Assembly: GCF_005877005.1 (NCBI RefSeq)
Contig: NZ_SSNH01000017.1
Coordinates: 1 to 43,135, forward strand
DNA: 43,135 nucleotides
Direction of reading: 5' to 3'
Source: Sinomonas susongensis
GTDB taxonomy: Bacteria > Actinomycetota > Actinomycetes > Actinomycetales > Micrococcaceae
Each line of letters starts with the position of its first letter. Position 1 is the first letter of the stretch. Positions 31,923 through 39,597 of the stretch are shown piece after piece. The position numbers were made by a program, and so were the translations under genes. The notes under the pieces are model-generated. The model ran no database searches and had not been told where the DNA came from. It saw only the letters and a list, made by a program, of their open reading frames with translations.

Positions 31923-33215
31923 ATGAGAAAGACGTTCTCCAAGTACGCAGTGCCGTTGGCAACGGCAAGCGTGCTGGCCCTGGCACTCTCTGCCTGCGGC
32001 GGCAGTTCAGGCGGCGGCGGCGGAGGCAACAACGCGGCGACCCAGAACACCGACGCCCGGGGCCCCATCACTTACGTTCAGGGCAAGGACAACTCGAACG
32101 TCGTCCGCCCGCTCGTCGACAAGTGGAACGCGGCCCATCCGAACGAACAGGTCACCTTCAAGGAGCAGTCCGACCAGGCCGACCAGCAGCACGACGATCT
32201 CGTCCAGCACTTCCAGGCGCAGGACTCCAACTACGACGTCGTCGACGTCGACGTCGTCTGGACGGCGGAGTTCGCGGCCAAGGGCTGGCTCCAGCCGCTC
32301 ACGGGCTCGATGGCCTTCGACACCTCGCAGATGCTGCCCGCGACCGTCAAGACCGCGACGTACAACAACACGCTGTACGCCGCTCCGCAGACCTCCGACG
32401 GCGGCCTGCTCTACTACCGCAAGGACCTCGTCCCGACCCCGCCCAAGACCTGGGCGGACATGATGAGCATGTGTTCCATCGCCAAGCAGCACAACATGGG
32501 CTGCTACGCGGGCCAGTTCGCCCAGTACGAGGGCCTCACGGTCAACGCGTCCGAGGCGATCAATTCGGCCGGAGGCCAGATCGTGGACTCGTCCGGCAAG
32601 GCCAACGTGAACACCCCGGAGGCGAAGACGGGCCTCAGCAACCTCGTGCAGGCCTACAAGGACGGAAACATCCCACAGCAGGCCATCACGTACCAGGAAG
32701 AGCAGGGACGGCAGGCGTTCGAGGCCGGCCAGCTCCTGTTCCTGAGGAACTGGCCGTACGTCTACAACCTGGCCAAGACTGACGGCACGTCGGTCGTCAA
32801 GGACACGTTCGGCATTGCGCCGCTCCCGGGCATGACGGACGGAAAGCCGGGCGCGTCCTCGCTCGGTGGCCACAACGTCGCGATGAGCGTCTACTCGAAG
32901 CACAAGGCGACAGCCCTTGACTTCATGAAGTTCATGACGAGCTCGGAGACCGAGCAGTTCTACGCGACTCAGGGCTCGCTCGCGCCGGTCCTCTCGAGCC
33001 TGTACTCCGACGCGACCCTCACGCAGAAGCTCCCGTACCTGCCGACCCTGCTGACGTCGATCCAGAACGCGGTACCGCGTCCTGTCACGCCGTACTACCC
33101 GGCGGTCACGAAGGCTGTCCAGGACAACGCGTACGCCGCCCTCAAGGGGGACAAGTCGGTTGACCAGGCCTTGAGCGATATGCAATCCGCACTCCAAGCG
33201 GCTGGAGCGAAATAG
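31923..33215 (+). CDS. Sugar ABC transporter substrate-binding lipoprotein
   Basis: A 430-residue extracellular binding protein. The lipoprotein signal ends LALALSACGG, with Cys23 or so as the lipidated residue, then a Gly-rich linker. Family-1 solute-binding features include ITYVQGKDNSNVVRPLVDKW, YDVVDVDVVWTAEFAAKGWL, LYAAPQTSDGGLLYYRKDLV and AFEAGQLLFLRNWPYVYNLA. These resemble trehalose/maltose-type binding proteins (ThuE/LpqY group); the exact sugar is an inference. AAGGGAG precedes the ATG at 31923. First gene of an operon with two permeases and a small membrane protein. Confidence 0.92.
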   Translation: MRKTFSKYAVPLATASVLALALSACGGSSGGGGGGNNAATQNTDARGPITYVQGKDNSNVVRPLVDKWNAAHPNEQVTFKEQSDQADQQHDDLVQHFQAQDSNYDVVDVDVVWTAEFAAKGWLQPLTGSMAFDTSQMLPATVKTATYNNTLYAAPQTSDGGLLYYRKDLVPTPPKTWADMMSMCSIAKQHNMGCYAGQFAQYEGLTVNASEAINSAGGQIVDSSGKANVNTPEAKTGLSNLVQAYKDGNIPQQAITYQEEQGRQAFEAGQLLFLRNWPYVYNLAKTDGTSVVKDTFGIAPLPGMTDGKPGASSLGGHNVAMSVYSKHKATALDFMKFMTSSETEQFYATQGSLAPVLSSLYSDATLTQKLPYLPTLLTSIQNAVPRPVTPYYPAVTKAVQDNAYAALKGDKSVDQALSDMQSALQAAGAK

Positions 33216-33231
33216 CCGCGGAGTGATCTAG

Positions 33232-33264
33232 GGCGGTCCGGCGCCGGCCCGGTGCCGGACCGCC
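33232..33264 (+). terminator. Intergenic hairpin after the binding-protein gene
   Basis: GGCGGTCCGGC pairs perfectly with GCCGGACCGCC (11 bp, 11-base loop) between the binding protein and first permease genes. It probably acts as a partial terminator or 3' mRNA stabiliser, giving more binding protein than permease, as in other ABC importer operons. Confidence 0.65.
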
Positions 33265-33299
33265 TTCATCCCGGCCCCAGGGGGAGAAAAGGAGTCACC

Positions 33300-34307
33300 A
33301 TGTCCACTGAGGTTCCGGCGAGGACTCGGGCCAAGGCCGCCCCGAAATCGCCACGTCAAATGCCGGGGAGGGAGAGCGCCGACCGCAAGCTGGTCACCCA
33401 AGGCCGCTGGGCGTCCGTCCTCCTGCTCCCCACCCTGATCCTGCTCGCCGTCGTCATCATCTACCCGGTCGTCAACGCCATCATCATGTCGTTCCAGAAC
33501 GACGCGGGTCTGTCCTCATCAGGATTCTTCGTCCAGGGCGGCTTCGCCGGCGTCGACAACTACGTCCACTGGCTCGCCCAGCAGTGCAACGGCGTCTCCT
33601 GCCCCCCCGGAACCCTGGGATCGCAATTCTGGGGCGCGATGGCCACGACCTTCCTCTTCACCGTCGCCACCGTCGTGCTCGAGACGGTCCTCGGCTTCTG
33701 GATGGCCATCATCATGGCCCGCAGCTTCAGGGGCCGCAGCGTGATCCGCGCGGCAGTCCTCGTGCCCTGGGCCATCCCAACGGCCGTCACCGCGAAGCTC
33801 TGGTTCTTCATCTTCGCGTTCCAGGGCATTGCCAACACCCTCTTCAACACGCACATACTCTGGACCGGGTCCGAATGGCCAGCGCGCTGGGCGATCATCA
33901 TCTCCGACACGTGGAAGACGACGCCGTTCATGGCACTGCTCATCCTCGCCGGTCTGCAGCTCATCCCCGACGAGGTCTACGAGGCAGCAAAGGTCGACGG
34001 CGCGTCATCCTTCCAGCGCTTCACGCAGATCACCCTGCCGCTCGTCCGCCCGGCGCTCATGGTCGCGATCCTGTTCCGCGTCCTCGACGCGCTCCGCATG
34101 TACGACCTGCCGGCCATCATGACCCAGGGCGCGAACAACACGACGACCCTCTCGATCCTCGTGGTCGACCAGATCCGCCAGGGCTTCAACAGCGCGGCGG
34201 CCCTCTCGACGATCACATTCCTCGTGATCTTCATCGTCGCGTTCATCTTCGTCCGCTTCCTCGGCGCGAACGCCGTCGGCGCGGCGACCTCCTCGGGAAA
34301 GAAGTGA
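33300..34307 (+). CDS. Sugar ABC transporter permease (MalF type)
   Basis: A 335-residue permease with six or more helices. After a basic N-terminus it has LLLPTLILLAVVIIYPVVNA, and the EAA cytoplasmic loop is LQLIPDEVYEAAKVDGASSF followed by QRFTQITLPLVRPA. AAAAGGAG precedes the ATG at 33300; the frame extends upstream into the hairpin region and is not coding there. It pairs with the MalG-type permease 4 bases downstream. No ATPase gene is present in the operon. Confidence 0.93.
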   Translation: MSTEVPARTRAKAAPKSPRQMPGRESADRKLVTQGRWASVLLLPTLILLAVVIIYPVVNAIIMSFQNDAGLSSSGFFVQGGFAGVDNYVHWLAQQCNGVSCPPGTLGSQFWGAMATTFLFTVATVVLETVLGFWMAIIMARSFRGRSVIRAAVLVPWAIPTAVTAKLWFFIFAFQGIANTLFNTHILWTGSEWPARWAIIISDTWKTTPFMALLILAGLQLIPDEVYEAAKVDGASSFQRFTQITLPLVRPALMVAILFRVLDALRMYDLPAIMTQGANNTTTLSILVVDQIRQGFNSAAALSTITFLVIFIVAFIFVRFLGANAVGAATSSGKK

Positions 34308-34311
34308 CGTC

Positions 34312-35199
34312 ATGAGCGCCGCAACCGCAACCACCTCCCGAACTGTCTCGGTTCCGGAGCGTCGCCCCAAGAAGTACGACTGGGCCCTCACCAGGACGTA
34401 CATTGCCGCGGTCATCATCCTCGCGTGGTGCCTCGCCCCGTTCTACTGGATGGTCGTCACGGCCTTCCGCGATGTCGGGTACACGTTCGATCCGACGTTC
34501 TTCTTCACCCACGTCACGATGGACAACTTCCGCACGGTGTTCGACACGAGCCTGGGCAACCACTTCGCCCAGAACCTGCTCAACAGCTTCATCGTCGCGG
34601 GCGTCACGACCGTCGTGGCCCTCCTCGTCGGGGTCTTCGCGGCCTATGCCCTCGCGCGCCTGAACTTCCGGTTCAAGTTCGCGGTCATGGGCTTCATCCT
34701 CGGGGCCTCGATGTTCCCCGGTGTCGCGCTCGTCACTCCGCTCTTCCAGCTGTTCACGAACATCGGCTGGATGGGCACGTACCAGGCGCTCATCATCCCG
34801 GACATCTCCTTCGCCCTTCCGCTCACGGTGTACACCCTCACCTCGTTCTTCCGCGAAATGCCGTGGGAGCTCGAGGAGTCGGCACGCATCGACGGTTGCA
34901 CGCAGGGCCAGGCCTTCCGCAAGGTCATCCTGCCCCTCGCCGCACCGGCGACGTTCACCACCGCGATCCTCGCCTTCATCTCGGCCTGGAACGAGTTCCT
35001 CATCGCGAGCCAGCTCTCCTCGGACCAGACGAAGACGGTGACCGTTGCGATCGCCTCGTTCGCCGGATCGCAGCCGCACGTCGAGCCCTACACCGCTGTC
35101 ATGGCCGCCGGAACCATCGTCACGATCCCGCTCGTCGTGCTCGTGCTCGTCTTCCAGCGGAAGATCGTCGCTGGCCTCACGGCCGGCGCCGTGAAGTGA
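34312..35199 (+). CDS. Sugar ABC transporter permease (MalG type)
   Basis: A 295-residue permease, six helices: AAVIILAWCLAPFYWMVVTA early, then VTTVVALLVGVFAAYALARL. The EAA loop reads PWELEESARIDGCTQGQAFR followed by KVILPLAAPATFTTAILAFI, the contact site for the ATPase. It ends VFQRKIVAGLTAGAVK, typical of the MalG/CarB_perm group. The stop codon overlaps the GTG of the next gene. Confidence 0.93.
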   Translation: MSAATATTSRTVSVPERRPKKYDWALTRTYIAAVIILAWCLAPFYWMVVTAFRDVGYTFDPTFFFTHVTMDNFRTVFDTSLGNHFAQNLLNSFIVAGVTTVVALLVGVFAAYALARLNFRFKFAVMGFILGASMFPGVALVTPLFQLFTNIGWMGTYQALIIPDISFALPLTVYTLTSFFREMPWELEESARIDGCTQGQAFRKVILPLAAPATFTTAILAFISAWNEFLIASQLSSDQTKTVTVAIASFAGSQPHVEPYTAVMAAGTIVTIPLVVLVLVFQRKIVAGLTAGAVK

Positions 35200-35483
35200 C
35201 GGAGGATCGCAACCGGCCCTGGGATCCTTTCGCGGTCGGAGGAGAGGCATACCGCCGCTCCTCCGGCCCGCGGAAGGCCGTGGTCGAACAATTCGAACTC
35301 TTCATCGGCATCCTGGGGTTCTGGGCCCTGGTCCTGCTCGTGGTCACGGTGTGGCTCGAGGTCACGGGGCAGCCTGCCCTGTGGTGGGCGCTCGGGCTTG
35401 CTGCCGTGCTCGTAGCAATGGCGGGCGTGTGGGGGCTGAGGCGTAAGGTGCTGCGAGGGCACACGCACGACGCCGAGCGGTAG
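35196..35483 (+). CDS. Small two-helix membrane protein of the importer operon
   Basis: A 95-residue protein: acidic/basic N-terminus with DPFAVGGEAYRR, then two hydrophobic helices (LFIGILGFWALVLLVVTVWL and LWWALGLAAVLVAMAGVWGL) joined by a short loop, then a basic His-containing tail. No known domain. GTG start overlapping the MalG-type permease stop (GTGA) shows co-translation with the importer. Could modulate or stabilise the permease; function unknown. Confidence 0.65.
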   Translation: MTEDRNRPWDPFAVGGEAYRRSSGPRKAVVEQFELFIGILGFWALVLLVVTVWLEVTGQPALWWALGLAAVLVAMAGVWGLRRKVLRGHTHDAER

Positions 35484-35541
35484 ACGCCATGCACCAGGGT
35501 GCCCTCGCCAGCGCTGGGGCTGGGCGGACACGGAGGGGAAA

Positions 35542-36552
35542 ATGGTGGGGATCGAGGACGTGGCTGCCGCGGCAGGGGTGTCCACGGCGACGGTCTCGAG
35601 GGCGATCCGGGGACTTCCCCGGGTCTCCCCGCGGACCCGCGCGAAGATCCTGGCGACCGCGAAGGAACTCGGGTACGTGCCGTCGTCGGCGGCGTCCCGG
35701 CTCGCGAGCGGCAAGACTCGGACCATCGGCGTGCTGGCGCCCTACGTCGACCGCTGGTTCTTCGGGAAGGCGATCGACGGCGTCGACCGCGAGCTGCACG
35801 GGCGGGGGTACAACCTCTCGCTCTTCAACCTCGGCGGCCGCACCCAGCCTCGCGAACGGCTGTTCAGCAAGGCCATGGTGCAGAAGCAGATCGACGCGCT
35901 CCTCCTGCTCTGCATGTATCTGAACGAGGAGGAGATCGAGGACCTCCACGCGATCGACATGCCGCTCGTCGTTGTGGGCGGCCCGGTTCCCGGGCTCTCG
36001 AACGTCGGAATCGACGACTACCAGGCCTCGCGGACGATCACCGAGCACCTTATCGACCTAGGGCACCGGCACATCGCGCTGCTGCACGGCCAAGACGACT
36101 CCGACCTGAACTTCAGCGTCCCCCGCATCAGGGGAGAGGGCTTCTACGACGCCGTTCATCATGCGGGCCTCGAGTTCGACCCGGACACGGCGCTGTTCGG
36201 CGATTTCACGGTCAAGAGCGGGGTCGAGGCCCTTCGGAGGTTCCTGGAGCTGCCCGAACCGCGGCCGACAGCCATCGTGTGCGCGAGCGACGAGATGGCG
36301 CTGGGCGTCATGTTCGAAGCACGCCGCCGCGGAATCCGCATCCCCGAGGACCTCTCCGTGGTCGGCATCGACGGCCACGAGATGGGCGCCGCGGTCGGGC
36401 TCACGACCGTGTGGCAGGACCCGACGGCGCAGGCCCGCCGCGGCACCCGAATGCTGCTCTCGGAGCTGGGCGGAGACGAAGGCGCCGTCCGTCCTGAGAA
36501 GGCGGAACAGCGGCTCATCGTGCGCGAGTCGACGGCGCCGCCCCGTCGCTGA
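35542..36552 (+). CDS. LacI family transcriptional regulator
   Basis: A 336-residue regulator. The LacI HTH (MVGIEDVAAAAGVSTATVSR, then AIRGLPRVSPRTRAKILATA) and hinge helix (SAASRLASGKTRTIGVLAPY) precede a periplasmic-binding-protein-like sugar sensor with the conserved TAIVCASDEMALGVMFEARR and SVVGIDGHEM blocks. GGAGGGG precedes the ATG at 35542. The gene follows the importer genes and probably represses them through the operator at 31821. CCAGCGCTGG (35508-35517), a perfect palindrome with a central CG, lies just upstream and may be an autoregulatory site. Confidence 0.92.
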   Translation: MVGIEDVAAAAGVSTATVSRAIRGLPRVSPRTRAKILATAKELGYVPSSAASRLASGKTRTIGVLAPYVDRWFFGKAIDGVDRELHGRGYNLSLFNLGGRTQPRERLFSKAMVQKQIDALLLLCMYLNEEEIEDLHAIDMPLVVVGGPVPGLSNVGIDDYQASRTITEHLIDLGHRHIALLHGQDDSDLNFSVPRIRGEGFYDAVHHAGLEFDPDTALFGDFTVKSGVEALRRFLELPEPRPTAIVCASDEMALGVMFEARRRGIRIPEDLSVVGIDGHEMGAAVGLTTVWQDPTAQARRGTRMLLSELGGDEGAVRPEKAEQRLIVRESTAPPRR

Positions 36553-36566
36553 GGCTCTACCGGGAG

Positions 36567-37403
36567 TCAGGACGCGCGGGCGAGCTGACGGATCGGGATC
36601 CAACGGGACGCGAGCCGCCGGTACGCGGCGGCCGCTCCGGTGAGGTCACCCTCGGCGAGGCACTCGATGCCGAGCCGGACGTCGAGGCACGACTCGTCGG
36701 GGAACACCCTGTCTGCAACGCGCCCATAGTCGAGCTCGATCACCGAGTCAGGGTGGAACTGCTCGAGCCATTCCGTGAGCGAAGTGAGCTCGTCGAGCAT
36801 GCTCATGTCCGGGGCCGCGAGGGCGAGGTTCGCAACGGCGAAGCGCGCCCGGCCGATCGCCTTGGCCCAAGGTGCGACGATGCGCACGGTCCGGACGTGG
36901 TCGCCGTCCTCGACGACCTCCGTGGGATCCGATTCCTGGAAGAGGACGAACCAGCTGAACGGGATTCCCCACAGGGACTCGCGGGTGTTGATCCGAGGGG
37001 CGGCGGTCTCGGCCGCAATCCGATCCACCCGGCGCTGGTGCCGCTCGCGGGCCTCCTCGGGGAGCATGAGCTCGGCAAGGATCCGGGGAGCGCTGCTGAT
37101 GACCGATTCCGCCGCGAGGCCCGAACGCAGGACGAGCTGGCTCGGACAGTAGAGAGTCGTGCCGTTGACCGTCAGGGCCCGAGTGAACTCCGCCCCATCG
37201 GGCGGGAAGGGGTCCCCCGTTCCACGCACGATGCGACCCAGCGTCGCTTCTGTTTCCGCGGAGTCGAGATCCTCCCGGCCGCCCTTTCCGAGCAGGCCCG
37301 CCTCGATCCGCTTGCGCTCCTTCGGGCCGAAGGCATCGAGGGGTTCATAGATGCGGAGGTGGGATGACAGAGGCCTCGAGGCGCGGCTGTGCGGATCACT
37401 CAT
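36567..37403 (-). CDS. Conserved actinobacterial hypothetical protein
   Basis: A 278-residue protein without a domain I can name. It starts MSDPHSRASRPLSSHLRIYE and has conserved-looking segments LVLRSGLAAESVISSAPRIL, NTRESLWGIPFSWFVLFQES, RTVRIVAPWAKAIGRARFAV, and a helical C-terminus that looks like a short TPR-type pair (DVRLGIECLAEGDLTGAAAA). Cytoplasmic, no signal peptide or membrane segment. It lies 27 bases downstream of xth on the same strand and is probably cotranscribed with it, hinting at a link with DNA repair, but there is no direct evidence. Confidence 0.65.
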   Translation of the reverse strand: MSDPHSRASRPLSSHLRIYEPLDAFGPKERKRIEAGLLGKGGREDLDSAETEATLGRIVRGTGDPFPPDGAEFTRALTVNGTTLYCPSQLVLRSGLAAESVISSAPRILAELMLPEEARERHQRRVDRIAAETAAPRINTRESLWGIPFSWFVLFQESDPTEVVEDGDHVRTVRIVAPWAKAIGRARFAVANLALAAPDMSMLDELTSLTEWLEQFHPDSVIELDYGRVADRVFPDESCLDVRLGIECLAEGDLTGAAAAYRRLASRWIPIRQLARAS

Positions 37404-37430
37404 GCCCAGCCGCCAGTCTCGGGGCGCGGC

Positions 37431-38243
37431 TCACGCGCCGTCAGCAAGCTCCACCACCACGGGAGCGTGGTCGGAAGCGCCCTTGCCCTTCCGTTCCTCG
37501 CGGTCGATGTGGGCCCCGGTGACCCGGGCTTCGAGGGCGGGAGACGCCAGGACGAAGTCGATGCGCATGCCCTCCTTCTTGGGGAAGCGCAGCTGCTTGT
37601 AGTCCCAGTACGTGTAGACGCCCGGGCCCGGCGTGTAGGCGCGCGCCGCGTCGGTGAAGCCGCTTCGCTCGAAGGCGCGGAAGGCCTCGCGCTCGGGCTC
37701 GCTCACGTGCGTGAGGCCCTCATTGCGGAAGTAGTCGATGTCCCACACGTCCTCGTCCTGCGGCGCGATGTTCCAGTCCCCGACAAGGGCGATCTGCGCG
37801 AGCGGATCCTGGGCGATCCACTCGGATGCGTGCTTGTTGAGGGTGGCAAGCCATTCCAGCTTGTACGGCATGTGCTCGTCGTCGAGGGCCCGGCCGTTGG
37901 GGACGTAGAGGCTCCAGACGCGCACGCCGTTGCACGTCGCCCCGATCGCCCGGGCCTCCTGCTCCCCGTCCGTGCCGCCCTTGCCGAACGTCGGCTGGTC
38001 GGGGAAGGTCCGCTCGACGTCCTCGAGTCCCACGCGGGACGCGATGGCGACACCGTTCCACTGGCTGAGGCCGAAGTGCGCCACCTCGTAGCCGTTGCGC
38101 TCGAAGAGCTCCCATGGGAAGTTCTCGTCCCGGCACTTCGTCTCCTGGAGGGCGACCACGTCTACTCCGCTGCGCAGCAGCCAGCTCTCCACGCGGTCAG
38201 CGCGGGCACGGAGGGAGTTCACGTTCCAGGTGGCGATCTTCAC
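37431..38243 (-). CDS. xth: Exodeoxyribonuclease III
   Basis: A 270-residue endonuclease/exonuclease/phosphatase-fold enzyme for base excision repair (AP endonuclease and 3'-5' exonuclease). Motifs: KIATWNVNSLRARADRVESW, VVALQETKCRDENFPWELFE (metal-binding Glu), IALVGDWNIAPQDEDVWD (Asn/Asp), and the C-terminal RIDFVLASPALEARV with SDHAPVVVELA (catalytic His). Start: GTG at 38243, since TAGCGT (38251-38256) lies 7 bases upstream without Shine-Dalgarno (leaderless) and the family starts at this point; the ORF is open to 38309. Confidence 0.95.
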   Translation of the reverse strand: MKIATWNVNSLRARADRVESWLLRSGVDVVALQETKCRDENFPWELFERNGYEVAHFGLSQWNGVAIASRVGLEDVERTFPDQPTFGKGGTDGEQEARAIGATCNGVRVWSLYVPNGRALDDEHMPYKLEWLATLNKHASEWIAQDPLAQIALVGDWNIAPQDEDVWDIDYFRNEGLTHVSEPEREAFRAFERSGFTDAARAYTPGPGVYTYWDYKQLRFPKKEGMRIDFVLASPALEARVTGAHIDREERKGKGASDHAPVVVELADGA

Positions 38244-38286
38244 GCAGACCACGCTATCAACGCCGCGCCGTCGGCGCGACGGACCA

Positions 38287-39132
38287 CTACTTGGCCCAGG
38301 CTGCCGCACCCTCCTGCCACCACGTGTCGAATCGGGTGACTGGGGTCGAGCGCTTGTGCCGGGTCAGGAGATAGCGCTTCTCGATGGACTCCGCGACCTC
38401 GTCCGGGACGTCGCGTCCCTCGAGGTAGTCGTCGATCTCCTCGTACGTGATGCCGAGCTCGTGCTCGTCCTGTCGGCCCGGCTCGAGGTCCAGGAGGTCC
38501 GCCGTGGGGATCTTCTGCCAGATGCGTTCGGGCGCGCCGAGGTACTGGAGGACCTGTCGGTTCTGCCGCTTGTTGAGCCCGAAGAGCGGCAGGATGTCGG
38601 CGCCGCCGTCGCCGTACTTCGTGAAGAAGCCGGTCACCGACTCCGCGCCGTGGTCAGTGCCGACGACGAGCAGGTTGCGCTCACCGGCAATCATGTACTG
38701 GGCGATCATCCGCGCGCGCGCCTTCGTGTTGCCACGCGTGAAGTCGCTCAGCTCCTTGTCCGAGCTCCGCTCGTACTCCTGCTCGAACCCGTCCACGGCC
38801 GGCTTGACGTTGAACGTCCACTCCGTCTTCGCCTTCACGAACTCGAGGGCGGCGCGGGCGTCGTCCTCGTCGTGCTGCACCCCATGCGGCAGGCGAACTG
38901 CGATGAAGTCCGCCTCGACGCCGTCCTCCTCGAGGGACTCGACCGCGAGCTGGGCGAGGCGTCCCGCAAGGGAGGAATCCAAGCCCCCGCTGATGCCGAG
39001 GACGAAGCCCTTGGCGCCGGTGGCCTTGACATAGTCCTTGAGGAAGCCAACCCTCGCCGTGACTTCCTGGGCCGGGTCGATCTCGGGCTTGACGCCCATT
39101 TCGTCGATGATCTTCGCCTGGAGTTCGCGCAT
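38287..39132 (-). CDS. nadE: NH3-dependent NAD+ synthetase
   Basis: A 281-residue synthetase converting deamido-NAD+ to NAD+ with ammonia and ATP. The ATP pyrophosphatase P-loop is [20 protein letters not shown]; other family blocks are [60 protein letters not shown] and [20 protein letters not shown]. No glutaminase domain, so it is the short ammonia-dependent form. An ATG also exists at 39138, but 39132 is preferred: it starts [11 protein letters not shown] like E. coli NadE and lies 6 bases from the -10 TAGGCT (39139-39144), so the transcript is probably leaderless. Confidence 0.96.
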   Translation of the reverse strand: MRELQAKIIDEMGVKPEIDPAQEVTARVGFLKDYVKATGAKGFVLGISGGLDSSLAGRLAQLAVESLEEDGVEADFIAVRLPHGVQHDEDDARAALEFVKAKTEWTFNVKPAVDGFEQEYERSSDKELSDFTRGNTKARARMIAQYMIAGERNLLVVGTDHGAESVTGFFTKYGDGGADILPLFGLNKRQNRQVLQYLGAPERIWQKIPTADLLDLEPGRQDEHELGITYEEIDDYLEGRDVPDEVAESIEKRYLLTRHKRSTPVTRFDTWWQEGAAAWAK

Positions 39133-39137
39133 GGGCA

Positions 39138-39144
39138 TAGCCTA
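39138..39144. promoter_or_regulatory. Overlapping divergent -10 boxes of nadE and the 39150 gene
   Basis: The heptamer TAGCCTA contains TAGCCT for the plus strand (39138-39143) and TAGGCT for the minus strand (39139-39144). Each box is exactly 6 bases from its own start codon (GTG 39150 and ATG 39132), so two leaderless genes share one 7-bp promoter core. Confidence 0.65.
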
Positions 39145-39149
39145 CCCAC

Positions 39150-39497
39150 GTGACGGTTAAGCTGAACAAGAAGGCTTTCGAACACGCCAAGTCGCTGGTC
39201 CGGGAGGGCAAGGTCGCGCGCGACAGCCGTGACGACTGGAGCGAGCACGCCCCGAGCACCAAGGAGCTGAGCGACTTCCTCGACAGGAAAGGCCCGGGGG
39301 AGTACTCGCAGTGGTTCCTGGGTCTCGACGACGAGGCGTCGGACGAGAGCAAGGCGCACTACAAGTTCCCGTTCGGTGATCTCAGCAAGGTGCACCGCTG
39401 CGCTGTGATCTCGGGGGAGAGCCGGGCGAGCCAGTACGGCCACGATGAGATCCGCGAGGCGCTCGGCGACCTGCTCAAGCGCATCGACGAATCCTGA
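39150..39497 (+). CDS. Conserved hypothetical protein
   Basis: A 115-residue, highly charged soluble protein. It starts MTVKLNKKAFEHAKSLVREG from a GTG at 39150, has an Asp/Glu/Ser-rich middle (DDEASDESKAHYKFPFGDLS) and a helical C-terminus (SRASQYGHDEIREALGDLLK). The segment HYKFPFGDLSKVHRCAV followed by a C-terminal helix resembles a short domain seen in some phage-related proteins; this is a weak impression. Leaderless: TAGCCT lies 6 bases upstream. It shares its promoter core with nadE in the opposite direction. Confidence 0.65.
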   Translation: MTVKLNKKAFEHAKSLVREGKVARDSRDDWSEHAPSTKELSDFLDRKGPGEYSQWFLGLDDEASDESKAHYKFPFGDLSKVHRCAVISGESRASQYGHDEIREALGDLLKRIDES

Positions 39498-39552
39498 GCC
39501 GACGGCCTGACGACTCGAGCAGGGGTCGCTCGGGCTGTGGCGCGCCAAGCTA

Positions 39553-39566
39553 GGCAAACGGTTGCC
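39553..39566 (+). promoter_or_regulatory. LacI-type operator upstream of oxidoreductase 1
   Basis: GGCAAACGGTTGCC is a dyad with six of seven paired positions and a central CG. Its right half overlaps the -35 box TTGCCC. One base differs from the operator at 40812. Confidence 0.6.
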
Positions 39567-39591
39567 CCACGCTGGCGCTCGTCACTAGGTT
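39562..39591 (+). promoter_or_regulatory. Promoter of oxidoreductase 1 (leaderless)
   Basis: TTGCCC (39562-39567), an 18-bp spacer, TAGGTT (39586-39591), then 6 bases to the ATG at 39598. Overlaps the LacI-type operator. Confidence 0.55.
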
Positions 39592-39597
39592 GGGACG

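Noticed and set aside
39132-39138. Upstream ATG (39138) as the nadE start
   Set aside because: It would lie directly against the -10 box, leaving no room for a transcript start, and adds two residues not seen in the family.
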